NCBI RefSeq assembly: GCF_020283565.1
Contig: NC_060061.1
Location: 38,663,362-38,727,361 of the forward strand
Source of the DNA: Trifolium pratense
Taxonomy: Eukaryota; Streptophyta; Magnoliopsida; Fabales; Fabaceae
Reading direction: 5' to 3'
Length of the DNA stretch: 64,000 bases
Shown: positions 47,954-58,689 of the stretch, piece after piece
Layout of the letters: every line of letters begins with the position of its first letter
How positions within the stretch are numbered: the first letter of the stretch is position 1
The notes under the pieces: generated by a model
The model's input: only the letters and a program-made list of their open reading frames with translations
Database searches by the model: none
Told to the model about the DNA's origin: nothing
Position numbers and translations under genes: made by a program

Positions 47954-48070
47954 AATGGAAGGATGTATACCAATGGAGGAAATATGGGCAAAAGGTGGAC
48001 CAAATATAACCCTTGTCTTATAGCATATTTCAAATTCTCTTTTGCGCCACACTGCCCTGTCAAAAAGAAG
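47954..48070 (+). pseudogene. WRKY-domain exon fragment (group IIa/IIb type), frameshifted
   Basis: After an acceptor (GATTTCAG) the plus strand reads [13 protein letters not shown]; then, after a shift of one base near 47995-47999, [20 protein letters not shown] and VKKK, ending exactly at a GT donor. Group IIa/IIb WRKY genes have an intron at precisely this VKKK|VQR point, so this is a true exon remnant. One extra base breaks the frame (TAA follows at about 48007), the first zinc-binding Cys of YFKCSFAP is Phe, and the usual Gly before YQWRKYGQK is Val. No other WRKY exon was recognised nearby. Confidence 0.8.
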
Positions 48071-49109
<1,039 letters not shown>

Positions 49110-49343
49110 AAAGAGATAAATGTAATTTTAACATACCAGCACACTTTTGATGCAGTTTTAAAATACTAACACACTTTTAACATACCAGCACACTTTTTAT
49201 GCAGTTTTAACATACAAGCACACTTTAATTAACATACCAACACACTTTTAACATATCAGCACACTTTTAACATACCAACACACTTTAATATGAGGGTAGA
49301 ATGAGAATATTTTAAAATATGTTGGGGTAAAGAGATAAATGTA

Positions 49344-51351
49344 GGGGGTAGAAAAAAAATTCTAAAATTTTATAGACTTATAAAATCTAACCAAGGATCA
49401 AATGTGGCCCATCATGGACAAGTTATACTTGACCATACTAAATGCCACCAACAAAAGAAGGCTAAAGATTGAATGTTTTTTGATGAGGCTTTATGGTTGG
49501 AACACACATTAGGTAGTGAGTATTTATTAGGGATCTAAGTTTTCTCTCTTACTTTTTTGAGTGGTCACCATTGAGATTAAGGGAAAGTTTAGAAATTAGA
49601 GTTTGTTTATTGATAGTTGATATAAAGAGTTGCTCTCTTCCTCATACATAGATTAATTAGAAGAATTAGAAAAAAATTCGCACATGAAATATTTAGTAAT
49701 AAATCTTGCAAGTAAATGACATAGGCTAGAAGACATATGCCATGTCTTGAACATTCTTAGGTTAAGGGAGGTCAAAACTAAGGAGTTTAAGGAAGAAATT
49801 AGCAAAACTAAAACTTATGAGTTTAAAGATATATAGTAACATTTCTAATAAAAACACTAGTGAAAAAATTATGACCCCCTCTATGCCCCGACTTTGATGT
49901 ACACTTTTGATCTGACTAATTATATACCATCTATGTTTCAGTATGTTTATGATTTATTTTTAATGTTGAAATTACTCTTTTGATTTAGAAAGTGCTGAAA
50001 TTTTCTATTTTTTTTGTTTACAATGAGTTGGGGATCGAACACAGGACTTATAACATACTACCCAAACCTAGTGACTTAAAGTGTTGGAAATATACTTTTT
50101 ACTTACATGAATCAGAATAGAATCATCTGTGAACTTGTATTGTTAGACATAATGTTAAACTCACTGTTACAAACGTTATTGGATCTTAATTAATGTCGTT
50201 GTATTGATTAACCGAGCGAGACATTGGAGATATAATAGGGACAATGGGTCTCCCTTCATTTGCCGAATATGAAAATGTATGATGAAATATAGGTGTAAAC
50301 ATATTTGAAACTTTGAAAGTATATAATCGATCATAAGGATACATTAAATAATTATTCTATATACAAACATCGCCGTACTTCTTTCTAAAAGTCAAACTTC
50401 TCTTTAACTATGCATGTGTATATTTACGGCGACACCACCCCAAAACTCTGGTGGGCTCGTAATCAACAAGAGTTGTTCTCAACCCACGCCGCCGGTGTTG
50501 GGTGGCTTTTGTTCAACCAGCAACGCTCTATCGTCGCCACTGTGAAGTTGGTTTTCTAGTTTGTTTTACCTAGATTCGGTTAAAATCTGGATTTTTCAGG
50601 TCTGATTGCGTTTCGGTTGTTGTCGTCGGAGTTTGGATTTCGAGCTGGTGTGTCACTGCATGTTCTTATGTGGTGGTTGGGCTTGATTCTCTACTGTTTC
50701 AATCTGCTTATGATCTGGTGTGCCTCTCCGTCAATTGTGGTCGTCATAACGTTTTGTGTGGTTTTGCATATCTGTTTCAAACTTTTGTGTTAGTTCGGAT
50801 TGTTGTCTAGAAATGGTCGTATTTAGTTACGGTTGATGTTGATAGTCTATGCAAGTTGTTGGTTCATGAAATTTGTTACTGTGTTGGTGGTCGGAAACAT
50901 TTGCCAAACCTCTTTATCTGGATACATGTCTGAATTTGTGATCACAATTGTCGATACGCTAGGATATTTGTGTGCAACTTGGCTTCGTTCTCCTATGTCG
51001 GTTCGGTGAATTGTACTTGTGATGGATTGTACATTTGCTTTGGTTCCTTTTTACCCGTTAGGTTGGTTCTAGACCACTTAATTATGTGTAGTTTTTGTGT
51101 TTATTTTATCATATATTTGGGTTTAATTATACACATTTGTATGGTATAAGTATGACAGTTTGACTAGGTTAGGTTCATGTTTCCCAGCTTTTTTAACTTC
51201 TTTATCTTTTATTTTATATATCTTTAGTATTGCAGATGGTTCATCATTTGCACCATGTTTTCTTAAAAAAATGTAACATGTTTTACTTTTAACTATAACA
51301 TAATAAAATATATGTCTTATTTGAATGATGATATTAATTATCATTATGAAA

Positions 51352-51392
<41 letters not shown>

Positions 51393-52210
51393 TTTTGAAT
51401 TAATTTTAAATATTTCAAAATTTTATAAATTAAATTAAAAATACTAAAAGCAAAATAAGTAATTAAATAATGTTATATTTTTAAAACGCATATTGGCCCT
51501 ACTAAATAAATATTTTTTTATAAATATCCTGATTAATAAAATAACTCTATTGTATAAGTTAGATAAGCCAAATAAAGATATGATATATATTATATATAAA
51601 TGAAAAAACTACCCTTACACATGAAAATCATATTTCTGCTTTTAATTTCAACCTTTGAAATTTTTAATAATTATCATTTTCAATATTCAAGTTTCAAAAA
51701 AAATATAATTAATATTTTACATTAAATATTAAATTATATTTTGCATTTTTATTTATTTTTGGTAGAATATTTTGCATTTTTATATCTATATTTAAATGTT
51801 TTTATTCTTTATTTAAGATTTAACAAAAAAGTTTAAATTTATCAACACAGTTGACGAAAACTAGATTTTTGTCATTTATATTTATTCACGTGCTTAATTT
51901 TTTACAAGCTAATACAGTAGTTAAATTATTTTTTTTGACAAATATTGTAGTTAAATTCTTTTGTACTGAAATAAAAATATTAAAAAATAAATAAATTTTC
52001 TTAAAAAATAAAAAATAAAAAATTTGGTGAGTCGGACCTGCGTGGTTATATGTCTTTATTGATTATTGCACTAAAATAAATTAAGATGTTATCAGGAGCG
52101 GTTCTGCAGGAAGGAGCAGCAGATGGAGAGCAAAAAATTTCCGTTAGAGGTTATTATCAATTTCTGCATAAAATGTAGGTTCACGATGATGTTAACCAAT
52201 AATCTTATGT
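49344..52210. other. Non-coding; includes a GC/GT-rich block 50440-51080 and (AT)n
   Basis: AT-rich with an (AT)n tract at about 51357-51387. The block 50440-51080 has higher GC and GT-skew, resembling a transposon leader or a transcribed untranslated region, but has no long frame. At 50021-50055, GGGGATCGAACACAGG resembles an inverted tRNA-type B-box, with no further SINE support. Confidence 0.4.
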
Positions 52211-52440
52211 ATTTTGCTAGAGCTGTCAAAATGGGCAGTCCAGCCAAATTCGAGCCGGCTCGGTCGGGCTTCGAGCTTCATTGGGTCGGGCTAAAAAGCC
52301 CGGATAAAAAACGGACTACCAAAATTAGTGCCTGAGCCTAGCCCGATACGGTTTGTCGGGCTTTCGGGCCGCCCGGTTTATTTTTTTATTTTTTATTTTA
52401 CATTTAGTGCTCAAACTCAACATTATAAATATGATCAATA

Positions 52441-52465
52441 ATTTTCGCGCGTCTTATTTTTACTC

Positions 52466-52512
<47 letters not shown>

Positions 52513-52837
52513 TCGCGCGCCCTAATTTTACTCATCTGCTACCTACGAGTTTCTCGCGCACCCTATTGTTACTCATCCGCTACTTACGAGTTTCTTGCGC
52601 GTCATATTTTTACTCATCCGCTACCTACGACTTTTCGCGCGCCCTATTTTTAGTCATCTGGTACTTATAAGTTTCTTGCGCGCCTATTTTTACTCATCCG
52701 GTACTTACGAGTTTCTCGCACGCCCTATTTTTTTCTCAACCGCCACGTACGAGTTTCTCGCGTGCCCTATTTTAACTTATCCGCTACCTACGAGTTTCTC
52801 GGGTGCTTTATTTTTACTCATCTGCTACTTAAGTAGC
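52441..52837. repeat. 41 bp minisatellite, about nine units, split by (AT)n
   Basis: The unit is roughly CTCGCGCGCCCTATTTTTAC followed by TCATCCGCTACCTACGAGTTT. One partial unit lies at 52441-52470, then (AT)n at 52471-52510, then about eight units to 52837. Units differ by several bases. Open frames over it are by-products of the repeat. Confidence 0.88.
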
Positions 52838-53018
52838 GGAGGTGTTTTATAATTTATATTACGAACTAAGTTCAAATCCTCCAAAACAAATTATTTATAT
52901 TTATTTTTAATTTTAATTTTTTTATTTTAATTTTTTCGGGTTTGCGGGCCGCCCTTGGCCCATTCGGGCTAGCCCATATTTTAGACGGGATTTTTTTTTT
53001 ACCCCAACAATTGTCAAC

Positions 53019-53955
53019 CTACCCCAACATTAATTTTGAATGGACGAATTTACCCTCATATATAAACTAAAATCCTGAAGAAAAAAATTTGGTTACCGGA
53101 ACACTTTGGAAAAAAGTGTTCAGGTATATAGAATTTTTCTAATTTTTTTTTACCTGCACACTTTGAAAAAAAGTGTGTAGGTATATGTAAAATTTTTCCA
53201 AATTTATTTTGTTACCTACACACTTTGGAAAAAAGTGTTCATGTATGTAAAATTTTTCGATTTTTTTTTTGTTACCTGAACACTTTGAAAAAAAATGTGT
53301 AGGTATGTAAAATTTTTCCAGATTTATTTTGTTACCTACACACTTTGGAAAAAAAGTATTCAGGTATGTAAAATTTTTCTAATTTTTTTTGTTACCTGAA
53401 CACTTTGAAAAGAGTTTTCTATCCCAAAATGCAACAATCGCCATACCTGGTTTCATTGAATAACGGAAATATCAATATGCATAATAGGTTATTTTTTTAC
53501 ATACTTGCACATTTTTTTTCAAAGTGTTCAGGTAACAAAAAAAATTAGAAAAATTTTACATACCTGAACACTTTTTTCCAAAGTGTGTAGGTAACAAAAT
53601 AAATTTGGAAAAATTTTACATACCTACACACATTTTTTCAAAGTGTTCAGGTAACAAAAAAAATTAGAAAAATTTTACATACCTGAAAACTTTTTTCCAA
53701 AGTGTGTAGGTAACAAAATAAATTTGGAAAAATTTTACATACCTATACATTTTTTTTCAAAGTGTTCAGGTAAAAAAAAATTAGAAAAATTTTATATACC
53801 TGAACACTTTTTTCCAAAGTGTTCCGGTAACCAAAAAAAAATTTACATATCAGAACATTTTTTTTCAAAGTGTTCCGGTAACCAAATTTTTTTCTTCAGG
53901 GTTTTAGTTTATATATGAGGACAAATTCGTCCATTCAAAATTAATGTTGGGGTAG
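53019..53955. mobile_element. Fold-back element with tandem-repeat arms, 937 bp
   Basis: Inverted ends CTACCCCAACATTAATTTTG and CAAAATTAATGTTGGGGTAG, flanked by AAC (53016-53018 and 53956-53958). The left arm (53019-53440) and right arm (53500-53955) are inverse copies of about 430 bp, made of ~60 bp units in two alternating types (ACCTGAACACTTTG and ACCTACACACTTTG). Each unit is itself palindromic around the A-run between ACACTTT and AAAGTGT. A spacer of about 60 bp joins the arms. Unclassified TIR type. Confidence 0.85.
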
Positions 53956-54536
53956 AACTTTTTTTTTCTTTAGTCGGGCTAGGATTTTCAAGGTCCGAAC
54001 CCGAGAAAAAATCAGATTTAACGAACCGACCTATTCGAGCTAGCCCATTTTGACAGCTCTAATTTTGCGGTCCTGAACATGAGATTGTTGTTTGTGGTGG
54101 CTTGGTGTATTTGGTTAAAGCGCAATGACATCATTTTCAACGGCAAAATTCTAAACATCTCGGAAGTAGCGGATAAAATCAAGTTTATGTGTAAAGAAGA
54201 TGTCAAGATACATATAGATAAGAATTTTCTCTTTTCAAATTGGTGGATTAATCTTCTTATCCGTCTCCACTCTCCAATGCATATGATGCACACCTTTTGT
54301 AATGAGTTTTGATAATTTGATCGATCCCCCTTTACTCATCTAAATAATTTTTGCTTCAAAGAAAAAAGACATTAAGTTGTTATAAAACATAAAAAATACT
54401 CCCATTAAGTTGTTTACTCCTATAAAAAATACTCATTAAGTTGTTTAGCTCCTATATAAAACGATTTTTTTTTCTAAAATATAGTCATTACTTAATAATA
54501 TAAAATTCAAGGAAAATCCCTTAACTCAATTAATAG

Positions 54537-55162
54537 TGTTAAGAAGTCCCACATCGGTTGAGAGATGGCCTGACTAAGTGTTTATAAACTAGAGACAATC
54601 CTCACCTTACAAGTCGGTTTTGTAAGGTTGAGTTAGGCCCAATACTCATTTCTAAGAAGTTGGTATCAGAGCCTCTCCAAGATCCGCTGGGCCACCCGAT
54701 ATCGGGCAACCTACCATTTATATCCGCGTACCAAGCCCAATAGCGAGGCAAACCTCACCTTACAAGCCGGTTTTGTAAGGATGAGTTAGGCCCAATACTC
54801 ATTTCTAAGAAGTATGTCAAATAACCGATTATCCCAAAAGCTTAAGCTGTTAGGATAGGGCCACATCAATGGTTTTATATTATTTCTAACACGCCCTCTC
54901 ACGCAAGAGCCCACTTGAGCTTGAAGCGTGGATAATGCATAGGCCCACCTACAATATGCTTAAATTCCACTTTTTAATTAGAAAGTGAGGAGAGCGGCGA
55001 TCGAACTCTAGACCACTTAGCCATAGAGGCTCTGATATCATCTTAGAAAATGAGTATTGGGTCGAACTCAACCTTACAAAACTGACTTGTAAGGTGAGGA
55101 TTGTCTCTAGTTTATAAACACTTAGTCAGACCATCTCTCAACCGATGTGAGACTTCTTAACA
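54537..55162. mobile_element. TRIM-like element with LTRs in inverted orientation
   Basis: A plus-strand LTR of about 116 bp (TGTTAAGAAGTCCCACATCG at 54537, ending near 54652) is followed by the tRNA-Met site TTGGTATCAGAGCC (54659-54672). At the other end an inverted LTR ends CGATGTGAGACTTCTTAACA at 55162 and is preceded by GGCTCTGATATCA, the inverted primer site. A partial direct LTR copy lies at 54749-54808. Flanks AATAG and AGTAG differ by one base, as if the whole unit inserted once. Normal TRIMs have direct LTRs. Confidence 0.7.
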
Positions 55163-55813
55163 AGTAGTACCCTTAGATATTGATCGTGTCAAAATTTATA
55201 GACCTAAAATATCCTATTTTTGTTATAATGTTTCATCGACGTAGGTATTAAATCACAATATTAATTTGGGAGACAAAATAAGTGCATTCATGATCATTAA
55301 TTCCCACTAAAAAATTAATTATAGTATTTTATTTTTGAATAATCTTTTATATTATAAGTTTGTATACACAAGCAAACCCTAAACCCTAATTTGTTTTTCC
55401 TGTTTTCCCTCCATTTTATCTTGCAATTTTTATTATAAAAAAAATACAATTTTGTCTTGACTAGGATTCGAACCTACAACCCTTCAATGCAAGGCAATAT
55501 TTCCGACCACTATGGCAAGTATACCAATTATGATTAAAATTATGTGCAATAATTGATAAGCACCATCAATTTTAAAAATATATCGTATCAAAATTATTGT
55601 TGACTATATTATTCATTACAAAATATTTTTATGTCTTTCCTGATCAATGATTTTTTTCTACCGGATCATAAATTTAGAGAATAATTATCATGTGAGATTT
55701 TGGAAAGTTATTATCAAACTCAATTCTACTAAATCAATTTTTTTTGCAATACAACCAAACACAACAATAGTCATGTCACTAATCACATTTATTATTTTGA
55801 TTTTAACATTGCA
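55163..55813. other. Non-coding; possible SINE remnant at 55442-55530
   Basis: The minus strand of 55442-55530 carries a B-box-like GGTTCGAATCC (55467-55477 on plus as GGATTCGAACC) and may be a tRNA-derived SINE, but no TSD was found. Two CCCTAAA units (telo-box) lie at about 55377-55390. Confidence 0.35.
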
Positions 55814-57377
55814 GATTTAATATTAACCGATGATCAATTGATACAATATGCACTAGCAGATATTGAGATGCCTAGAGCAGACACATCATTAGTTCTTGAT
55901 ATACAAAATAGTTTAATACACGACGAATTGAATTATAACAGACAATCATTAGCTGAGGAACATGTTAGATTGATGTCAACTATAACTTCAGAGCAACGTA
56001 AAGTATATGACACAATCATGACAAGAGTTAAAGAAAACAAACCTGGTGTGTTTTTTCTTTATGGTTATGGCGGTACATGGAAGACATTTATCTTGAGGGC
56101 CATGTCAGTCGCATTACGCTCAAAAGGTGAGATAGTTTTAACAGTTGCATCAAATGGGATCGCTGCATTGCTTATATCTGGCGGTAGAACAACACATTCA
56201 AGGTTTTGTACTCCTCTAAATGTTGACGAGTTTTCAACATGTATCATAGTTCCTAAAAGCCCTTTGGCGCTATTAATACAAAAAGCAAAACTCATTATAT
56301 GGGATGAAGCACCAATGATGCACAAACACCGTTTCAAAGCTGTTGATGAAAAAAATAAACACATTCCCTTTGGCGGAGATTTTAGACAAATTCTACCAGT
56401 AATACCCAAAGGTACAAGGCCAGAAGTTGTTCATGCTACTATTAATTCTTCGGTTCTATGGAATTTTTGTGAAGTTTTCAACATTGAGTAAAATCATGAG
56501 GCTTCTCGGTGGTGCTTCGAGTGCAGACGTTGAACAAAGAAGATTGTTTTCTGAATGAGTTTTGGGTGTTGGCGATGGAGAAATTGGAGATGACAAGGAC
56601 GATGATTTAGAACTTGACATTCCATCAGATTTATTGATTCCAAATTCAGGTGATCCTCTTGCTCCTATCATTGAAAACACATATCCCCAACTTTTACAAA
56701 ACATGAACGATATAACGTATTTCCAAAATAGAGCTACTAGCTCCTAAAAATTCAATAGTCGACACAATAAATGATTATATGTTGGATTTAATTCCTGGTG
56801 AAGAAAAAACATATTTGAGTTATGATACTCCACTAACACAAAATGTAAACGATCAAACAGTGGATGATGTTCATACTCCCGAATTTTTGAACACGATTTC
56901 TACGTCGGGACTTCCAAATCACAAGCTGAGACTTAAAGTTGGAGTTCCAGTTATGCTATTAAGGAATTTGAATAAAAAATTAGGATTATGCAATGGAACA
57001 AGACTTTTATTACGAGATTGGGAAAATGTGCTCTTGAAGGAAAAATTATTTCAGGAAGTAATATTGGTGTTCAGGTTTTCATACCTAGATTTTCTATGAC
57101 ACCATCTGTCGTGAGAATTCCTTTTAAATTTCTATGGAGACAATTTCCTATAATGATTTCTTTTGCGATGACTATTAATAAGAGTTGGGGACAATCTTTA
57201 AAGCATGTTGGGATATATCTTCCGTCGCCAGTGTTTTCACATGGTCAGTTGTTTGTTGCAATTTTAAGAGTTACTTCTAGAAAAGGATTAAAAATATTGA
57301 TCATCGATGACGACAATGAAGATACGACTAAGACTTCGAATGTGGTCTATAAGGAAGTCTTCCGTAATATAACATAA
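55814..57377 (+). pseudogene. Helitron PIF1-type helicase, C-terminal part, broken
   Basis: After an acceptor (ACATTGCAG) the plus strand encodes the plant Helitron helicase: EEHVRLMSTITSEQRKVYDT, Walker A region GYGGTWKT, LTVASNGIAALL, Walker B IIWDEAPM, FGGDFRQILP, then DIPSDLLIPNSGDPLAPI, GLPNHKLRLKVGVPVMLLRN, and TINKSWGQSLKHVGIYLPSP. Lesions: the Gly before the Walker A Lys is Trp; residues are missing between DEAPMMHKH and GGDFRQ; frame changes near 56480, 56740 and 57040; and a TGA at about 56557. The upstream Rep part is absent. It lies directly upstream of a Helitron 3' end (57539). Confidence 0.88.
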
Positions 57378-57508
57378 TTTTCTTTGTATGAATATTTATC
57401 CTAAATTATTGTTGAACTATCGTTTAATGTTACTCAATTTTTTTCATATACCTTACATTATTGGAATTATCATATCTTATTTAATTATTATATATCTTAC
57501 GCTAATTA

Positions 57509-57539
57509 GACCCGTGCAATGCACGGGTCGATGTTCTAG
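57509..57539 (+). mobile_element. Helitron 3' terminus (hairpin + CTAG|T)
   Basis: A perfect hairpin, GACCCGTGC / GCACGGGTC with three loop bases (57509-57529), is followed seven bases later by CTAG (57536-57539) and a T. This is the standard Helitron 3' end and closes the helicase-bearing copy upstream. The 5' (TC) end was not located. Confidence 0.85.
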
Positions 57540-57540
57540 T

Positions 57541-57999
57541 TATTTAATAATTTTATTATAAAAAATTATTTAATAATTTTTTTTTGGCATTACAACGATA
57601 TAAGTACGAAATTTATACTACCAATATTGATAACTAATCTCCAACAAGAAATCTACGCGGAACACTAGATGAGTTCTTCCGACCAAACCAAATTTTTCCC
57701 GTACATAATTAAGGAATCTTCTTATATCTAATCTAATATAGTAGTACATAACATGCATCGGTCAAAACACTAATTTTTGGTTAATATGGGCGGGAATCTG
57801 TCAAATAAGGTAGAGTTTGCATCATAAAAATTGTATTAATTGAATTTAACTGCTTCTGTGTATTACCGAGGCAATTCTCTATCCCATGCTTCATTAACTG
57901 CCTCATATAGAGTCACGAAAAAGACAATAATTTAATTTCTTGAAGAAAAAAAATCGGCACATAGAGCCACGAAAATCAATTGATTTTAAGGTCTATGTA
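57541..57999. other. Non-coding spacer between Helitron ends and a MITE
   Basis: AT-rich. No gene, SINE or TIR recognised. Confidence 0.5.
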
Positions 58000-58297
58000 C
58001 TCTCTCCGTCCCAAATTATAAGGAAAAATAAAAAAATCACATTTATTAAAAAAAAGTAAAACATGATAATTTGAAATATATTTTTGTGAGTTTTTCTTGG
58101 AATAAGTTGCATAGGAAGATGTAAAACCAATTTTTATTGGTTGTTGTTTATTGAGAAAAGGGGAGATAGAAAATTAAATGCAATTTGCATTTAATTTTAT
58201 GAGAATAAAGGAAAAACATTCTTGAAAATAATTTTTTTCCTTATAATTTGGAACAAAAAAATGGATTTTTTTCCCTTATAATTTGGGACAGAGAGAG
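58000..58297. mobile_element. Stowaway-like MITE, 298 bp
   Basis: Ends CTCTCTCCGTCCCAAATTAT and the inverse of ATAATTTGGGACAGAGAGAG, flanked by TA (57998-57999 and 58298-58299). Body phrases (GCAATTTGCATTTAATTT, AAAAGGGGAGA) match the MITEs at 35465 and 61876 in opposite orientation. Confidence 0.87.
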
Positions 58298-58310
58298 TAT
58301 TTAATAACAA

Positions 58311-58338
58311 CTAGTATGATACCCGTGCCAAGCACGGG
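58311..58338 (-). mobile_element. Second Helitron 3' terminus, minus strand
   Basis: On the minus strand the hairpin CCCGTGC / GCACGGG (58322-58338) is followed by ATCATA and CTAG at 58314-58311, then T. It belongs to the same family as 57509-57539, with the element extending to the right (towards 60223). Confidence 0.8.
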
Positions 58339-58689
58339 GGCAAACCTTTAAAAATTTACTTATTTTTGTTTACAACATAAATAAAAATTATGATGAATAG
58401 AGTAACAAAAAACGCATGATAAAAAATAATGGTCGATTTTTAGAAAATCAAATAACTCATATAATTTCTTTTCGTGATATCTAAACTAATGGTCAAATTT
58501 TAGGAAATCAAACTTACGATTTATTGACACCATTAACAAAAATATATCATCAAACGGTGAATCTCATTTAAAGTAATAACGGATTTGTGCTACATGAGCT
58601 CACACATCTCATATTAAAATTTTTGTATTTTATGAGCATAAAGTACTATTAAATTAAACTTAATATATGCTTTCATTAGATATATTAGA

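Larger units (their letters stand above)
52218..54061. mobile_element. hAT-like non-autonomous element, 1.84 kb
   Basis: Inverted ends TAGAGCTGTCAAAATGGGC and GCCCATTTTGACAGCTCTA, with subterminal CGGGCT/AGCCCG motifs, are flanked by the direct repeat ATTTTGC (52211-52217 and 54062-54068). The TSD is 7 bp exact (8 with one mismatch). It carries a minisatellite (52441-52837) and a fold-back element (53019-53955). No transposase. Confidence 0.75.
52085..54360 (+). pseudogene. LINE C-terminal fragment, split by a hAT-like element
   Basis: On the plus strand MRLLFVVAWCIWLKRNDIIF, then NGKILNISEVADKIKFMCKE (54079-54198), resembles the same LINE tail found at 35834-36177 and 15943-16239 (IWxxRNxxIF core). 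Without the element 52218-54061 and one copy of its ATTTTGC duplication, the frame runs on upstream as NNLMYFAVLN. The limits of the LINE piece are uncertain. Confidence 0.5.

Noticed and set aside
52353..52852. Two frames of 105 and 85 codons
   Set aside because: They are translations of the 41 bp minisatellite and adjacent (AT)n.
53087..53880. Regular repeat units first considered as a CRISPR-like array
   Set aside because: Units run head to tail without unique spacers, the two halves are inverted copies, and the DNA is eukaryotic; it is a fold-back element.
53724..53918. Frame with repeated KFYIP.HFF.KCSG
   Set aside because: By-product of the ~60 bp repeat in the right arm of the fold-back element.
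55376..55390. Two CCCTAAA units considered as an interstitial telomere
   Set aside because: Two units are expected by chance and match a common plant telo-box; no longer array is present.
56065..56704. Minus-strand frames over the helicase
   Set aside because: Antisense shadows of the PIF1-type pseudogene.
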